In this document: in pieces, positions 28,851-37,983 of the stretch
Position numbering within the stretch: position 1 is the stretch's first letter
How the letters are laid out: the number at the start of each line of letters is the position of its first letter
Origin: Paenacidovorax monticola
Lineage (GTDB): Bacteria > Pseudomonadota > Gammaproteobacteria > Burkholderiales > Burkholderiaceae_C
NCBI RefSeq assembly: GCF_014489595.1
Contig: NZ_CP060790.1
Coordinates: 3,844,001 to 3,908,000, forward strand
DNA length: 64,000 nucleotides
Direction: 5' to 3'
Notes under the pieces: model-generated
Told to the model about the DNA's origin: nothing
Database searches by the model: none
The model's input: the letters and a program-made list of their open reading frames with translations, nothing else
Made by a program: the position numbers and the translations under genes

Positions 28851-29774
28851 ATGCGTTGCGTGATTCTGGGCGGCGCGGGATTCCTGGGGCGCCATGTCGG
28901 GCGCGCCATGGCCGCGTCCGGATTCGAGGTGTGGTCGGTGGACCTGTCGCGGGCCGTGCCCGAGGGAAGTGCTCCGTGGCTGGCGGGGGAGGTGCTGGGA
29001 GAGTTCTCCGACGTGCCCTCTTGGTGGGAGCAGTGTGGCGGTGCCGATGTGATCGTGCACCTGGCATCTTCCACCGTGCCGGCCACGGCCAATGAGGACC
29101 CATTGCAGGACGTGCAGACCAATCTGGTGGGTATGCTGCGCCTGCTTCAAGGGCTGCGTGCGCAAGCGAAGCAGCCTCGGCTGCTGTTCGCATCGTCGGG
29201 CGGTGCCGTGTACGGTCGGCCGCAGTCGGTGCCGCTGGGTGAAACGCACCCCACGGTTCCCATGGGAGCCTACGGCGCCACCAAGCTGGTGATCGAGCAC
29301 CATCTGCGCATTGAAGAGTCGCTGCACGGCCTGCCGTACCGCATCCTGCGCCTGAGCAATCCTTATGGAGAATGGCAGCGCCCTCATGGGGTGCAGGGGG
29401 TGATTGCGGTGTTTGCCCACCGTGCCCTGCATGGCCTGCCCCTCGATGTGTGGGGCGATGGCTCGGTGGTGCGGGACTTTGTCTATGCCTCCGACGTGGG
29501 GCATGCGTTTGCGGCCGCCGCCCGCCATGCGGGGGAGTCCCGGGTTTTCAACGTCGGTGGCGGCGCCGGGCACAGCGTCAACCACATCATCCAGACCCTG
29601 GAGCAACTGCTGGGGCATGCGGTGGAGCGGCGGGTGTTTCCTGCCCGGCCGTTTGACCCACCCGTCAATGTGCTGGACATCCAGCGTGCCCAGGCCGAGT
29701 TGCATTGGAAGCCGACCGTGGCATTCGAAGAAGGCGTCGCCAGGGCGCTGGAATGGCTGCGGACCGTGCCATGA
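28851..29774 (+). CDS. NAD-dependent sugar epimerase/dehydratase (GalE-like)
   Basis: A 307-residue extended SDR. GGAGFLG is at residues 7-13, the Ser/Thr active-site area at ASSGGAVYG, and YGATK supplies the Tyr/Lys pair; NPYGEWQRP and RDFVYASDVGHA are typical of UDP-glucose 4-epimerase relatives. It probably makes a second sugar nucleotide for the glycan. It sits 6 bases after the WsaF-type gene and overlaps the ABC permease start. Confidence 0.87.
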   Translation: MRCVILGGAGFLGRHVGRAMAASGFEVWSVDLSRAVPEGSAPWLAGEVLGEFSDVPSWWEQCGGADVIVHLASSTVPATANEDPLQDVQTNLVGMLRLLQGLRAQAKQPRLLFASSGGAVYGRPQSVPLGETHPTVPMGAYGATKLVIEHHLRIEESLHGLPYRILRLSNPYGEWQRPHGVQGVIAVFAHRALHGLPLDVWGDGSVVRDFVYASDVGHAFAAAARHAGESRVFNVGGGAGHSVNHIIQTLEQLLGHAVERRVFPARPFDPPVNVLDIQRAQAELHWKPTVAFEEGVARALEWLRTVP

Positions 29775-30595
29775 GTCCCATGGAATCTTCGACATCCGCG
29801 GGCGCCCACGCCGCGGCGCGCCATCCGCGCCAACTGTGGGTGCTTTGGCGCTATTGGATGGTGCGTGAGTTCAAGACGCGCTACGCCGGGTCGGTGCTCG
29901 GCCTGGCCTGGGCATTCGTTCAGCCCCTGGCCACCCTGGCGATCTTCTACGTGCTGTTCGGGCTGGTGCTGGCCGTGCGGGTGCCGGGGCTGGATGTCAA
30001 CAATGGCTATCTGCTGCACCTGTTGGCGGGCCTGGCGGTATGGCTGCCTTTCACCGATGCGATTGGCCGGGGCGTGGGTTGCCTGGCCGCCTATGAGGAT
30101 TTTCTGCGCAAGCAGCCCATGCCGGCGGAGATCCTGCCTGCGGTCTCCGTGGGCGGCAGCCTGCTGGTCATGGGGATCGGGTATGCGCTGCTTCTGGTTC
30201 TGTCGGTGGCGCAAGGCGTCGGGCCCCATGCTTCCTGGGCATGGCTGCCGGTGCTGGTGCTGGCGCAGGTCGCCCTGACCCTGGGCCTGACCCTGCTGCT
30301 CAGCATGGCGCATTTCCTCTGGCGGGACGTAGGTTCGGCCGTTGCATTCGGCCTGCAACTGTGGTTCTACGTGACGCCCATTGTGTATCCGCTGTCGCAG
30401 GTGCCCGAGTCCTTCCATGCCTGGTTTCTGCTCAACCCGCTGGCCTGCCTGGTACTCATGGTGCAGGGGGCTGTCTTGCACATGCCCGTGCCCGTCGGCA
30501 CGCCCTGGGCCTTGGCCGCGTGGGTTCTGCTGCTGGGCGGCGGCGGATGGTGGTTTTTCCGCTCGATGAAGTCCGCGCTTGGGGAGGCCCTGTAA
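29771..30595 (+). CDS. wzm: O-antigen ABC exporter permease (Wzm-like)
   Basis: A 274-residue ABC-2 permease with six hydrophobic segments. The N-terminal amphipathic stretch LWRYWMVREFKTRYAGSVLG is the signature of polysaccharide exporters. With the adjacent ATPase it moves a lipid-linked glycan across the inner membrane. The ATG at 29771 overlaps the epimerase stop (ATGA). Confidence 0.92.
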   Translation: MSPMESSTSAGAHAAARHPRQLWVLWRYWMVREFKTRYAGSVLGLAWAFVQPLATLAIFYVLFGLVLAVRVPGLDVNNGYLLHLLAGLAVWLPFTDAIGRGVGCLAAYEDFLRKQPMPAEILPAVSVGGSLLVMGIGYALLLVLSVAQGVGPHASWAWLPVLVLAQVALTLGLTLLLSMAHFLWRDVGSAVAFGLQLWFYVTPIVYPLSQVPESFHAWFLLNPLACLVLMVQGAVLHMPVPVGTPWALAAWVLLLGGGGWWFFRSMKSALGEAL

Positions 30596-30598
30596 GCC

Positions 30599-31819
30599 AT
30601 GGCCATCCGTTTCAAGGGGATCGAAAAGAAATACACGGTCTATTCCAAGCCCCAGGACCGTCTCTGGGAGTGGATGACTGGGAGGCAGCGCCACCGTGTG
30701 CATGTGGCCCTGGCGGGCATCGATTTCGATGTCAAGGCGGGCGAGACCTTTGGCTTGATCGGCGAAAACGGCGCGGGCAAGAGCACGCTGCTGAAGATTG
30801 CCGCGGGCACCATCCGGCCGACCCTGGGCCAGATTGAGCGCGAGGGGCGCGTCGCTGCGTTGCTGGAACTGGGCGCGGGCTTCCATCCAGAGGAGTCCGG
30901 GCATGACAACATCCGGTTCATGGCGGCCCTGCACGGACTGGAGGGCCCCGCCATGGAGGACTTCATCGTGCGTGCCACGGCGTTCTCCGAACTCTCTGCC
31001 GAGACGCTGGAGCGGCCGGTGAAGACCTATTCCTCCGGCATGTTCATGCGGCTCGCATTCGCGGCCGCGACGGCCATCGATCCGGACGTGCTGATCGTCG
31101 ACGAGGCGCTGTCCGTCGGCGATCTGCATTTCCAGAAAAAGAGTCTGAACCGCATCCTGGAGTTGCGCGAGCGCGGGGCCACGGTGCTTTTCTGCTCCCA
31201 CAACCTGTATCAGGTGCGCAGCCTGTGCCAGCGGGCCGCCTGGATCCATGGGGGGCGTGTCCAGGCCATTGGCGCCACCGAGGACGTGGTGACGGCATAT
31301 GAGGCGCACGAGCGCCGTCGCTATGCCCATCTGCGCACCGAGGCGGGCGAGGAGGCCCGGCAGGAGGCTCCGGCCAAGCCGGCCGCCGTGTCTTCCTCCA
31401 CGGCGCTGGCCAAGATCGTCAAATTGACGACGGAAACAGCGGACGGCATCAATCCCGCGCAGGTCGATTCGTTCCAGGACCTCTCCGTGGAGATCGAGGT
31501 CGAGTCCTATGTCGATGCCCCGTTCCACGTTCTGTTCGCGATCGTGCGGCCCGACAAGGACAACGTGTTCGGCACCAGCACGCAGTTCCGCGTGCAGGGC
31601 AAGCCATTGCACGGCACGGGCACCCACCGCGTTCGCGTGCGCTTCCCCCGCTTGCCATTGCTGTCGGGAGAATATCTGTGGAGTGCCTATGTGCTCGATG
31701 ACTCGGGCATTCAGCTCCTCGACATGGCGGAGCTGATCCAGCCTTTCACCGTGCTGAACCAGAAGCACCGGGAATTTGGCCTGTCCTGGCTCGAGCATGA
31801 GTGGGTGCAGGTGGAATGA
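30599..31819 (+). CDS. wzt: O-antigen ABC exporter ATPase with carbohydrate-binding tail (Wzt-like)
   Basis: A 406-residue protein. The ATPase domain has Walker A GENGAGKST (55-63), signature YSSGM (144-148) and Walker B VLIVDEA (164-170). After about residue 255 a beta-sandwich Wzt C-terminal domain follows (VEIEVESYVDAPFHVLFAIV to PFTVLNQ). Such tails bind a modified non-reducing end of the glycan, so export waits for chain termination. This implies a terminating enzyme; the coiled-coil methyltransferase downstream is the candidate. Confidence 0.93.
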   Translation: MAIRFKGIEKKYTVYSKPQDRLWEWMTGRQRHRVHVALAGIDFDVKAGETFGLIGENGAGKSTLLKIAAGTIRPTLGQIEREGRVAALLELGAGFHPEESGHDNIRFMAALHGLEGPAMEDFIVRATAFSELSAETLERPVKTYSSGMFMRLAFAAATAIDPDVLIVDEALSVGDLHFQKKSLNRILELRERGATVLFCSHNLYQVRSLCQRAAWIHGGRVQAIGATEDVVTAYEAHERRRYAHLRTEAGEEARQEAPAKPAAVSSSTALAKIVKLTTETADGINPAQVDSFQDLSVEIEVESYVDAPFHVLFAIVRPDKDNVFGTSTQFRVQGKPLHGTGTHRVRVRFPRLPLLSGEYLWSAYVLDDSGIQLLDMAELIQPFTVLNQKHREFGLSWLEHEWVQVE

Positions 31820-32715
31820 CACACGACTGGTCTCTGGACCTGGTCTTTCCATTCCTGGCGCGTGTCCCTACCTCGTTGCCGTGGTGGGTGGCCCGCAGGA
31901 TCGGGCGCGAGCGGGCCGACGAACGCCGGAAACTGTTGCGCTGGCTCGAAGGCCGCTTTGCTCAGGTGTTTCCGCAAGCCACGGCCGCGCAGCATGGGCA
32001 ATGGGCACAGGCGCACCTGGCCATGCTGGCCCAGGAGATGATGGATGCCATGGCGTTCCGCCGTCTGGGCACCTGGGGCGGCCCCGCCATCGATCTGCAT
32101 GGGGTGGAGCACGCGAAAGCCCTGGCTGCCCAGGGCAAGGGCTTCATCCTGGTGCTCAATCACTATGACAGGCTGCTGACCGCGCCGGTCGCATTGGCCC
32201 GCCAGGGTATTGCGACCCATGTGCTGACCATGCCCGTGCTGGATAATCCGGAACTCGGTGCGGCCCAGCGCCGGTTTCTGTTGCGCAAAATCCAGGGTTA
32301 CACGACAGTCACCGGCGGGTCGTGGCATACGACCAGCGACGGATTGCGGCCCGTGCTGGAGAGTCTGCGTGCCGGGCAGGGCTGGGTGATCTTGGCGGAT
32401 GCCTGGCGGCCGGAGTTTGGTCGGCTGAGGCAGCATTCCTTTCTGGGGGGGCATCTGTGCCTGCCCACGGGGATCGAGCGCCTGGCGCAGTCTTCAGGCG
32501 CTCCCTTGTTGCAGGCTGTGACTTATTCGGAGCGACCGGATCGCCTGAAGGTGGTCGTGGAACCACTGCCCGGGCATCCCGGACAGGCGATCGACCAGGT
32601 GATTCAGCGTCTGGACCGGGACGTGCGAGAGCGTCCCTGGGCGTGGTGGCAATGGGGACTGTGGGACCAGATGTGGCACCCGGCCTCGAAGGGGGAGAGC
32701 TTTGACCAACATTGA
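31816..32715 (+). CDS. LpxL/HtrB-like acyltransferase
   Basis: A 299-residue protein. The pattern GFILVLNHYDRLLTAPVALA, then GWVILADAWRPEF and the late HPASKG, resembles the lysophospholipid/lipid A acyltransferase superfamily. The usual HX4D spacing is not kept: the Asp sits two residues after the His. No clear N-terminal membrane helix is seen. Within this operon it may acylate a sugar or lipid carrier. ATGA overlap with wzt; 14-base overlap with the methyltransferase. Confidence 0.6.
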   Translation: MTHDWSLDLVFPFLARVPTSLPWWVARRIGRERADERRKLLRWLEGRFAQVFPQATAAQHGQWAQAHLAMLAQEMMDAMAFRRLGTWGGPAIDLHGVEHAKALAAQGKGFILVLNHYDRLLTAPVALARQGIATHVLTMPVLDNPELGAAQRRFLLRKIQGYTTVTGGSWHTTSDGLRPVLESLRAGQGWVILADAWRPEFGRLRQHSFLGGHLCLPTGIERLAQSSGAPLLQAVTYSERPDRLKVVVEPLPGHPGQAIDQVIQRLDRDVRERPWAWWQWGLWDQMWHPASKGESFDQH

Positions 32716-33688
32716 GCGATACGACTACGCATTCGACCCGGACGGCGAGGCCTGGGCCGCGCGGTTGTTGCACCGCCTTCCTCCTTCGGGCTCGGTGCTG
32801 GAGCTCGGGCCGGGGCCTGGCGCCATGACGCGGGTGATGCTGGATCGTGGCTACCAGGTGACCGTCGTGGAGAACGATCCCGATGCGTTGCAGGTCCTCA
32901 AGGCGCTGGGCGTGGAGACGATCGCGGGCGATCTGGACCGCACCGACTGGGTGGACGGGCTGGCGGGCCGGCGCTTCGATGCCGTGCTGGCGTGCGACGT
33001 GCTGGAGCATCTGCGCAGGCCCGATGAGGTGCTGCGGATTCTGGGCAACCACCTGCAGCCCATGGGCCGGCTGATCGTCTCCATCCCCAACATTGCCTAC
33101 GCTGGGGTGGTCGCGGCGCTGCGCAACGGCGTTTTCGATTACGCGGACAAGGGGCAACTGGACCACACCCATGTCCGCTTCTTCACCAAGCGCAGCATCG
33201 AAAAGGTGTTGCTCGACTGCAGCTGGACGCCTCGCCACTGGGAGGCCAACCGTGTGCCGATCGAGGGGAGTGAATTCGCCTGGTGCTGGAGCAGCCTGTC
33301 CGAGGCACAGCGCCAGAGCCTGCAGGCAGGCTGGCTGGACTTCGACGTCTACCAGTGGATGGTGGTCGCGACCCCATCGGCCGATGCGCCCGCCTGGGAG
33401 GTGGCCGAGGCGCGCTCCAGCGCCGAGAAGCTCCGCGAAGAGCTGCAGGCGCTGACGCTGGTGTACCAGCAGGAACATGCGTCGCTGCTGGAACACCAGC
33501 ACGCTTTCTCGGAAGCCAAGGACATCATCGGCAAGCTGCAGGTCGAGGTGAAGGCCTTGCGTGCTGCCATGGATACGCTGCAGGCCGAAAAAGAAGAGGC
33601 CCTGGCGCCGTTGGCCAAGGCGCAGAGGCCTCGGGCCGGGGGCTCGTGGCGCCAGCGTTTGCGGCGTGTCCTGGGGCGCGGGGCCTGA
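32702..33688 (+). CDS. SAM methyltransferase with C-terminal coiled coil (possible glycan chain terminator)
   Basis: A 328-residue protein. The class I methyltransferase core has motif I LELGPGPG (33-40), [15 protein letters not shown] (97-111) and SIPNIAY. Residues about 232-307 are Glu/Leu/Ala-rich heptads ([18 protein letters not shown]), a likely coiled coil, ending in a basic tail ([13 protein letters not shown]). WbdD, the chain terminator and ruler of E. coli O9a, has the same order: methyltransferase, coiled coil, basic membrane tail. Likely start TTG at 32702 behind a GGGGGAG site; no ATG fits. Confidence 0.8.
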   Translation: MTNIERYDYAFDPDGEAWAARLLHRLPPSGSVLELGPGPGAMTRVMLDRGYQVTVVENDPDALQVLKALGVETIAGDLDRTDWVDGLAGRRFDAVLACDVLEHLRRPDEVLRILGNHLQPMGRLIVSIPNIAYAGVVAALRNGVFDYADKGQLDHTHVRFFTKRSIEKVLLDCSWTPRHWEANRVPIEGSEFAWCWSSLSEAQRQSLQAGWLDFDVYQWMVVATPSADAPAWEVAEARSSAEKLREELQALTLVYQQEHASLLEHQHAFSEAKDIIGKLQVEVKALRAAMDTLQAEKEEALAPLAKAQRPRAGGSWRQRLRRVLGRGA

Positions 33689-33711
33689 ACGGGCCCGGTA
33701 ACGGTGTGAGC

Positions 33712-34350
33712 ATGTTGTTGGGCGTCCCCGATTTCACCTCTGCCCACGCGGGTATCGACCGGCTGGGTGCCGGCTGCCGGATCGATCCGTCGGTGTCCGT
33801 GATGCGCTTCAGCCAGCGTGATGATGTGGTGTGCCTGGGGGACGGGGTGAGCCTCTATGCCCAGACGCGCCTGGTGCTGGGGGACGTGGTGGCCGACCCC
33901 TGCGTGGGCCTGCACATCGGTGCGCGGACCATCGTCAACGTGGGCTGCTATCTGTCGGGCGAAGGGGGGCTGGAAATCGGCGAGGACGTGTTGATCGGCC
34001 CCCATGTCAAGCTGCTGTCGGCTGGACATGCCATCGACGAAGGGGACATGGTCATTGCGCGCAACCGCATCACCCGGGCCCGAATCGTCGTGGAAGACGG
34101 TGCCTGGATCGGGGCGGGCGCGACGGTGCTCGAAGGGGTCCGGATTGGCCGCGGTGCCGTGGTGGCCGCCGGGGCGCTGGTGCGCCAGGATGTCCCCGCG
34201 GGCATGGTGGCCGCGGGCATGCCCGCGCGCGTGATCCGCGCCCGGCGGCTGCATGGGCTGCCTGGACAGGCCGCAGAGCAGGATTCGGTGCTTCGGCGCC
34301 TGTGGTCCCGCCTCCTGGGTGGTGGGCGCGGACGGGGGCTGTGCGAATGA
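33712..34350 (+). CDS. Hexapeptide-repeat O-acetyltransferase
   Basis: A 212-residue left-handed beta-helix enzyme. Repeated hexads ([20 protein letters not shown], then [15 protein letters not shown] and [25 protein letters not shown]) are typical of NodL/maltose-type acetyltransferases. The His of SAGHAID is the likely catalytic base. It may O-acetylate the glycan. The ATG at 33712 is used; the open frame upstream overlaps the methyltransferase and lacks support. The stop overlaps the next start. Confidence 0.85.
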   Translation: MLLGVPDFTSAHAGIDRLGAGCRIDPSVSVMRFSQRDDVVCLGDGVSLYAQTRLVLGDVVADPCVGLHIGARTIVNVGCYLSGEGGLEIGEDVLIGPHVKLLSAGHAIDEGDMVIARNRITRARIVVEDGAWIGAGATVLEGVRIGRGAVVAAGALVRQDVPAGMVAAGMPARVIRARRLHGLPGQAAEQDSVLRRLWSRLLGGGRGRGLCE

Positions 34351-35009
34351 CCCGGATGCTGCAGCGGGTGCGTTTGGCCGTCTTCCTGTTCGTGTTGGGC
34401 GGCTTTCTGCCCTCCGTGCAGGCGGACGAGGTGTGGGAGTTCGTGGATGCCGACGGCGTGGTCCATATCGGCAATGCGGCCCCTCCGGCCTCCCGGGGAC
34501 TGGTCTGGCTCAGCCAGACGCCATCCGCCCGGGGAGGCAGTGGCAGCGCCAAGGGCAAGGAGCGTGAGGTCTCGGCCTTGCGATTGCCAGGGTACGAAGC
34601 GGCCAAGCCGCACTTGGAGGCGGCGGCCTTGTCGCAGTCGCTGGAACCAGCATTGGTCATCGCCGTGGCTGCGGCGGAATCCGCCTTCAATGTCGAGGCC
34701 GTGTCGCGCAAAGGGGCTCTGGGCCTCATGCAGGTCATGCCTGCCACGGCCGAACGCTACGGCGTGGCCGGCCGCATCTTGCCCGATGGAAAGCACGCGG
34801 CGATGGAGCCCAAGGTGAATGCGCAGATCGGCAGCCGCTATCTGGCGGACCTGCTGCGCATGTTCGATGGGGACAAGGAGCTGGCCCTCGCGGCCTACAA
34901 CGCGGGTGAAGGGGCGGTGCTCCGGTATGGCCGGCGCATCCCTCCTTACCCGGAAACACAGCAGTATGTGGACCGGGTCATGCGTTTCTACCGGGCGCTG
35001 ATCCGCTGA
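34347..35009 (+). CDS. Periplasmic lytic transglycosylase (SLT family)
   Basis: A 220-residue protein. A signal peptide ([16 protein letters not shown]) is followed by a DUF4124-like segment ([16 protein letters not shown]). The lysozyme-like SLT domain has catalytic Glu at 111 (AAAESAFN), GLMQVMP (126-132) and [13 protein letters not shown]. The enzyme cuts peptidoglycan and could open the wall for the secretion system or exporter. Its ATGA overlap with the acetyltransferase places it in the surface operon. Confidence 0.9.
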   Translation: MTRMLQRVRLAVFLFVLGGFLPSVQADEVWEFVDADGVVHIGNAAPPASRGLVWLSQTPSARGGSGSAKGKEREVSALRLPGYEAAKPHLEAAALSQSLEPALVIAVAAAESAFNVEAVSRKGALGLMQVMPATAERYGVAGRILPDGKHAAMEPKVNAQIGSRYLADLLRMFDGDKELALAAYNAGEGAVLRYGRRIPPYPETQQYVDRVMRFYRALIR

Positions 35010-35150
35010 CCGCGTGAGCCACCCAGCCCGCGCGAACGAACATTCGGTGCCTTGTCTGTCGCATGGAAGTCTGCGCCCTGTGTTTTTTTCACTGATTGTC
35101 GGCCTTGCCTTACAGGCACCCGGGGTGAGTGCAGGTACGATCGGCGCCTC

Positions 35151-36251
35151 ATGATCTGGCTGTCTGTCGTCGCTTTCCTGGTCACCGCTTTCGTGGCGGG
35201 CGGCGTCATCCGTTGGGCGCGCGGCCATACCGCTGCCTATGGCATGGGCATGCCGCAGCGTTTTCACCTGGGCCATGTCCCCCGCCTGGGCGGTGTGGCC
35301 CTGCTGGCTGGCATTACCGCCAGCTGGGGCATGGGCACCATCCTGTCGGCGCTGGGCGATCCCGCGTCGTTGCGCATGGGGGGATGGGTGGGCTGGTGGC
35401 TGCTGGCCTTGCTGCCCGCAGCATTGGGGGGCATGGTGGAAGATGCCACCCAGCGGCTCACGGTACGGTACCGCCTGCTGCTCACGGGGCTGACAGGGGG
35501 GTTGGCCGTGCTGCTGCTCGGGTTGAGCGTGCCCCGGCTGGGCATGCCCTGGCCGGATGAGTTGCTGGCCGCCGCACCCTGGCTGGGGGTGGGGCTTGCA
35601 CTGTTGGCGGTGACGGGCCTGCCCCATGCCTTCAACATCATCGATGGCTACAACGGACTGGCTGGCATGGTGGCACTCATCGTGTGCCTGGCCCTGGCCC
35701 ATGTGGCGTTGCAGGTCGGAGACCGGAGCCTGGCGGCCCTGCTCGTGTCCACCGCGGCCGCCACGGCGGGCTTTCTGGTGTGGAACTACCCGCGCGGCAT
35801 GTTGTTCGCCGGGGACGGTGGGGCATATATCTGGGGTGTCGTGATCGCCATGGCCAGCGTGGCCCTGGTGCAGCGCAACCCCGACGTGTCGCCATGGTTT
35901 CCCATGCTGCTGCTCATCTACCCCGTGTGGGAGACGGTGTTCTCCATCTACCGCAAGCTTGCGCGCGGCGTGTCGCCCGGGGTGGCCGATGCACTGCACT
36001 TCCACCAGCTCATCTACCGGCGTATCGTTCGCCGCGTGTTCCACGACGATGCCTCGCGCCGGGTGCTGATGCGCAACAACCGGACATCGCCCTACCTCTG
36101 GGGCTTTACCCTGCTCACCGTGGTGCCCGCACTCCTGGCCTGGCACAGGACCTGGCTGCTCATGGCGTTTTGCATGCTGTTCGTGGTGACCTACGTGGCC
36201 GCCTATCTGGCCATCGTGCGCTTCAAGGTGCCGGACTGGCTGCGGCGCTGA
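35151..36251 (+). CDS. WecA/MraY-type undecaprenyl-phosphate sugar-phosphate transferase
   Basis: A 366-residue polytopic membrane protein with about ten hydrophobic segments. FNIIDGYNGLAGM carries the nucleophile-region NxxDG, with a WNYPRGMLFAGDGGAYIWG block and the late His-rich loop ADALHFHQLIYRR, all typical of the WecA/Rfe family. It would start the glycan on undecaprenyl phosphate. It lies 141 bases after the transglycosylase; no strong ribosome site precedes the ATG at 35151. Confidence 0.88.
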   Translation: MIWLSVVAFLVTAFVAGGVIRWARGHTAAYGMGMPQRFHLGHVPRLGGVALLAGITASWGMGTILSALGDPASLRMGGWVGWWLLALLPAALGGMVEDATQRLTVRYRLLLTGLTGGLAVLLLGLSVPRLGMPWPDELLAAAPWLGVGLALLAVTGLPHAFNIIDGYNGLAGMVALIVCLALAHVALQVGDRSLAALLVSTAAATAGFLVWNYPRGMLFAGDGGAYIWGVVIAMASVALVQRNPDVSPWFPMLLLIYPVWETVFSIYRKLARGVSPGVADALHFHQLIYRRIVRRVFHDDASRRVLMRNNRTSPYLWGFTLLTVVPALLAWHRTWLLMAFCMLFVVTYVAAYLAIVRFKVPDWLRR

Positions 36252-36314
36252 GCGGTTCACGCGAATGCGGCACAATGCGCGCCTTGTTGTTCACTTTCGC
36301 ACGGCCTGCTTCCC

Positions 36315-37205
36315 ATGACCGACCTTCTTTCGATTGCCCCCCGCGACAAGGCTGAAATCCTGGCGCAGGCGCTGCCCTACATCCGCAAGTTCCATGGCAA
36401 GACCATGGTCATCAAGTATGGCGGCAATGCCATGACCGACCCGGCCCTGCAGGCCGACTTTGCCGAGGACGTGGTGCTGCTCAAGCTGGTGGGCATGAAC
36501 CCCGTGGTGGTGCATGGTGGCGGCCCGCAGATCGAGACGGCGCTGAACCGGCTGGGCAAGAAGGGCCAGTTCGTGCAGGGCATGCGCGTGACCGATGCCG
36601 AGACCATGGAAGTGGTCGAGTGGGTGTTGGCCGGCGAGGTGCAGCAGGACATCGTGGGCCTGATCCACCAGGCGGGCGGCAAGGCCGTGGGCCTCACGGG
36701 GCGCGACGGCGGCATGATCCGCGCCAAGAAGCTCAAGATGGTGGACAACAAGGACCCGTCGATCGAGCATGACATTGGCCAGGTCGGCGACATCGTGGCC
36801 ATCGACCCCAGCGTGGTCAAGGCGCTGCAGGACGACGCCTTCATCCCCGTCATCAGCCCCATCGGCTTCGGCGAGGAGAACGAGAGCTACAACATCAATG
36901 CCGACGTGGTGGCCAGCAAGCTTGCCACCGTGCTGCAGGCCGAAAAGCTGGTGCTGCTCACCAACACGCCGGGCGTGCTGGACAAGGCCGGCAACCTGCT
37001 CACCGACCTCACGGCGCGCGAGATCGACGCCTTGTTCGCGGACGGCACCATCTCGGGCGGCATGCTGCCCAAGATATCGGGGGCGCTCGATGCCGCCAAG
37101 GCCGGTGTGAACGCGGTGCACATCATCGACGGCCGCGTGCCGCACTCCATGCTGCTGGAAATCCTGACCGATCAGGCCTACGGCACCATGATCCGGTCCC
37201 ACTGA
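36315..37205 (+). CDS. argB: Acetylglutamate kinase
   Basis: A 296-residue amino-acid kinase of arginine synthesis that phosphorylates N-acetylglutamate. VIKYGGNAM and [11 protein letters not shown] form the nucleotide and substrate loops; [12 protein letters not shown] and TDQAYGTMI are also family features. The length is normal. A CACAAT -10-like element stands about 45 bases ahead. It follows the glycan operon but is functionally unrelated. Confidence 0.97.
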   Translation: MTDLLSIAPRDKAEILAQALPYIRKFHGKTMVIKYGGNAMTDPALQADFAEDVVLLKLVGMNPVVVHGGGPQIETALNRLGKKGQFVQGMRVTDAETMEVVEWVLAGEVQQDIVGLIHQAGGKAVGLTGRDGGMIRAKKLKMVDNKDPSIEHDIGQVGDIVAIDPSVVKALQDDAFIPVISPIGFGEENESYNINADVVASKLATVLQAEKLVLLTNTPGVLDKAGNLLTDLTAREIDALFADGTISGGMLPKISGALDAAKAGVNAVHIIDGRVPHSMLLEILTDQAYGTMIRSH

Positions 37206-37227
37206 GAGTACATCCCGGGGCGCTGCC

Positions 37228-37944
37228 ATGCGGCTCTTGCTGGTCGAGGACGACGTGATGCTCGCCAGCGGCATCAAGCTGGGCCTCACCGACGCGGGCT
37301 ACGCCGTGGACTGGGTGGGCAGCGGCGAGCGGGCGCAGGAGGTGCTGCTGGCCGAGTCCTTCGACGCCGCCATCATCGACATCGGCCTGCCGGCCATGGA
37401 CGGCCTGGAACTCACGCGGCGCCTGCGCCGCCCCGACATGGCCAACCCGGCGATGCCCGTGCTCATCCTCACCGCGCGCGATGCGCTGCACGACCGGGTG
37501 CAGGGGCTGGACCTGGGGGCGGACGACTACATGGTCAAGCCCTATGAGCTGCCCGAGCTGCTGGCGCGCCTGCGCGCGCTGCTGCGCCGCTCGCAGGCCG
37601 CGACCACGGCGGTGCTGAGTTTCGGCCCGCTGGAGCTCGACACCGCGGGACGGCGCGCGAGCGTGCGCTCGCGTGATGCCGGCGGCGCCGAACAGGAGCA
37701 GACCCTGGAGCTGGGCCCGCGCGAATGGACCGTGCTCGAATACCTGCTGATCCACGCCCCCAAGCCCGCCAGCAAGGACAAGCTGTTGCAGGCACTCACG
37801 GGCTGGGACAAGGAGATCACGCCGAATGCCGTCGAGGTCTACGTGTCGCGCCTGCGCGGCAAGCTGGAACCCCATGGCGTGGCGTTGCGTTCCATCCGCG
37901 GTTTCGGCTACCGGCTGGAACTCAGCGGCGCCGCCGTGCGCTAG
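37228..37944 (+). CDS. OmpR-family response regulator (TctD-like)
   Basis: A 238-residue protein. The receiver domain has acidic pocket E7-D8-D9, phospho-acceptor D51 (AAIIDIGLPAMDG) and switch Lys in DDYMVKPYE. A winged-helix DNA-binding domain follows (LGPREWTVLEYLLIHAPKPA, then VEVYVSRLRGKLEPHG). An insert of about 20 residues sits ahead of the wing domain. The partner kinase starts 39 bases downstream. Confidence 0.93.
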   Translation: MRLLLVEDDVMLASGIKLGLTDAGYAVDWVGSGERAQEVLLAESFDAAIIDIGLPAMDGLELTRRLRRPDMANPAMPVLILTARDALHDRVQGLDLGADDYMVKPYELPELLARLRALLRRSQAATTAVLSFGPLELDTAGRRASVRSRDAGGAEQEQTLELGPREWTVLEYLLIHAPKPASKDKLLQALTGWDKEITPNAVEVYVSRLRGKLEPHGVALRSIRGFGYRLELSGAAVR

Positions 37945-37983
37945 GGCGATCGGACACGGGCACCGAGCGCGAGAGAGCCATCC

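Noticed and set aside
29483..31852. A 789-codon minus-strand open frame
   Set aside because: Antisense to wzm and wzt, whose Walker and membrane motifs are unmistakable.
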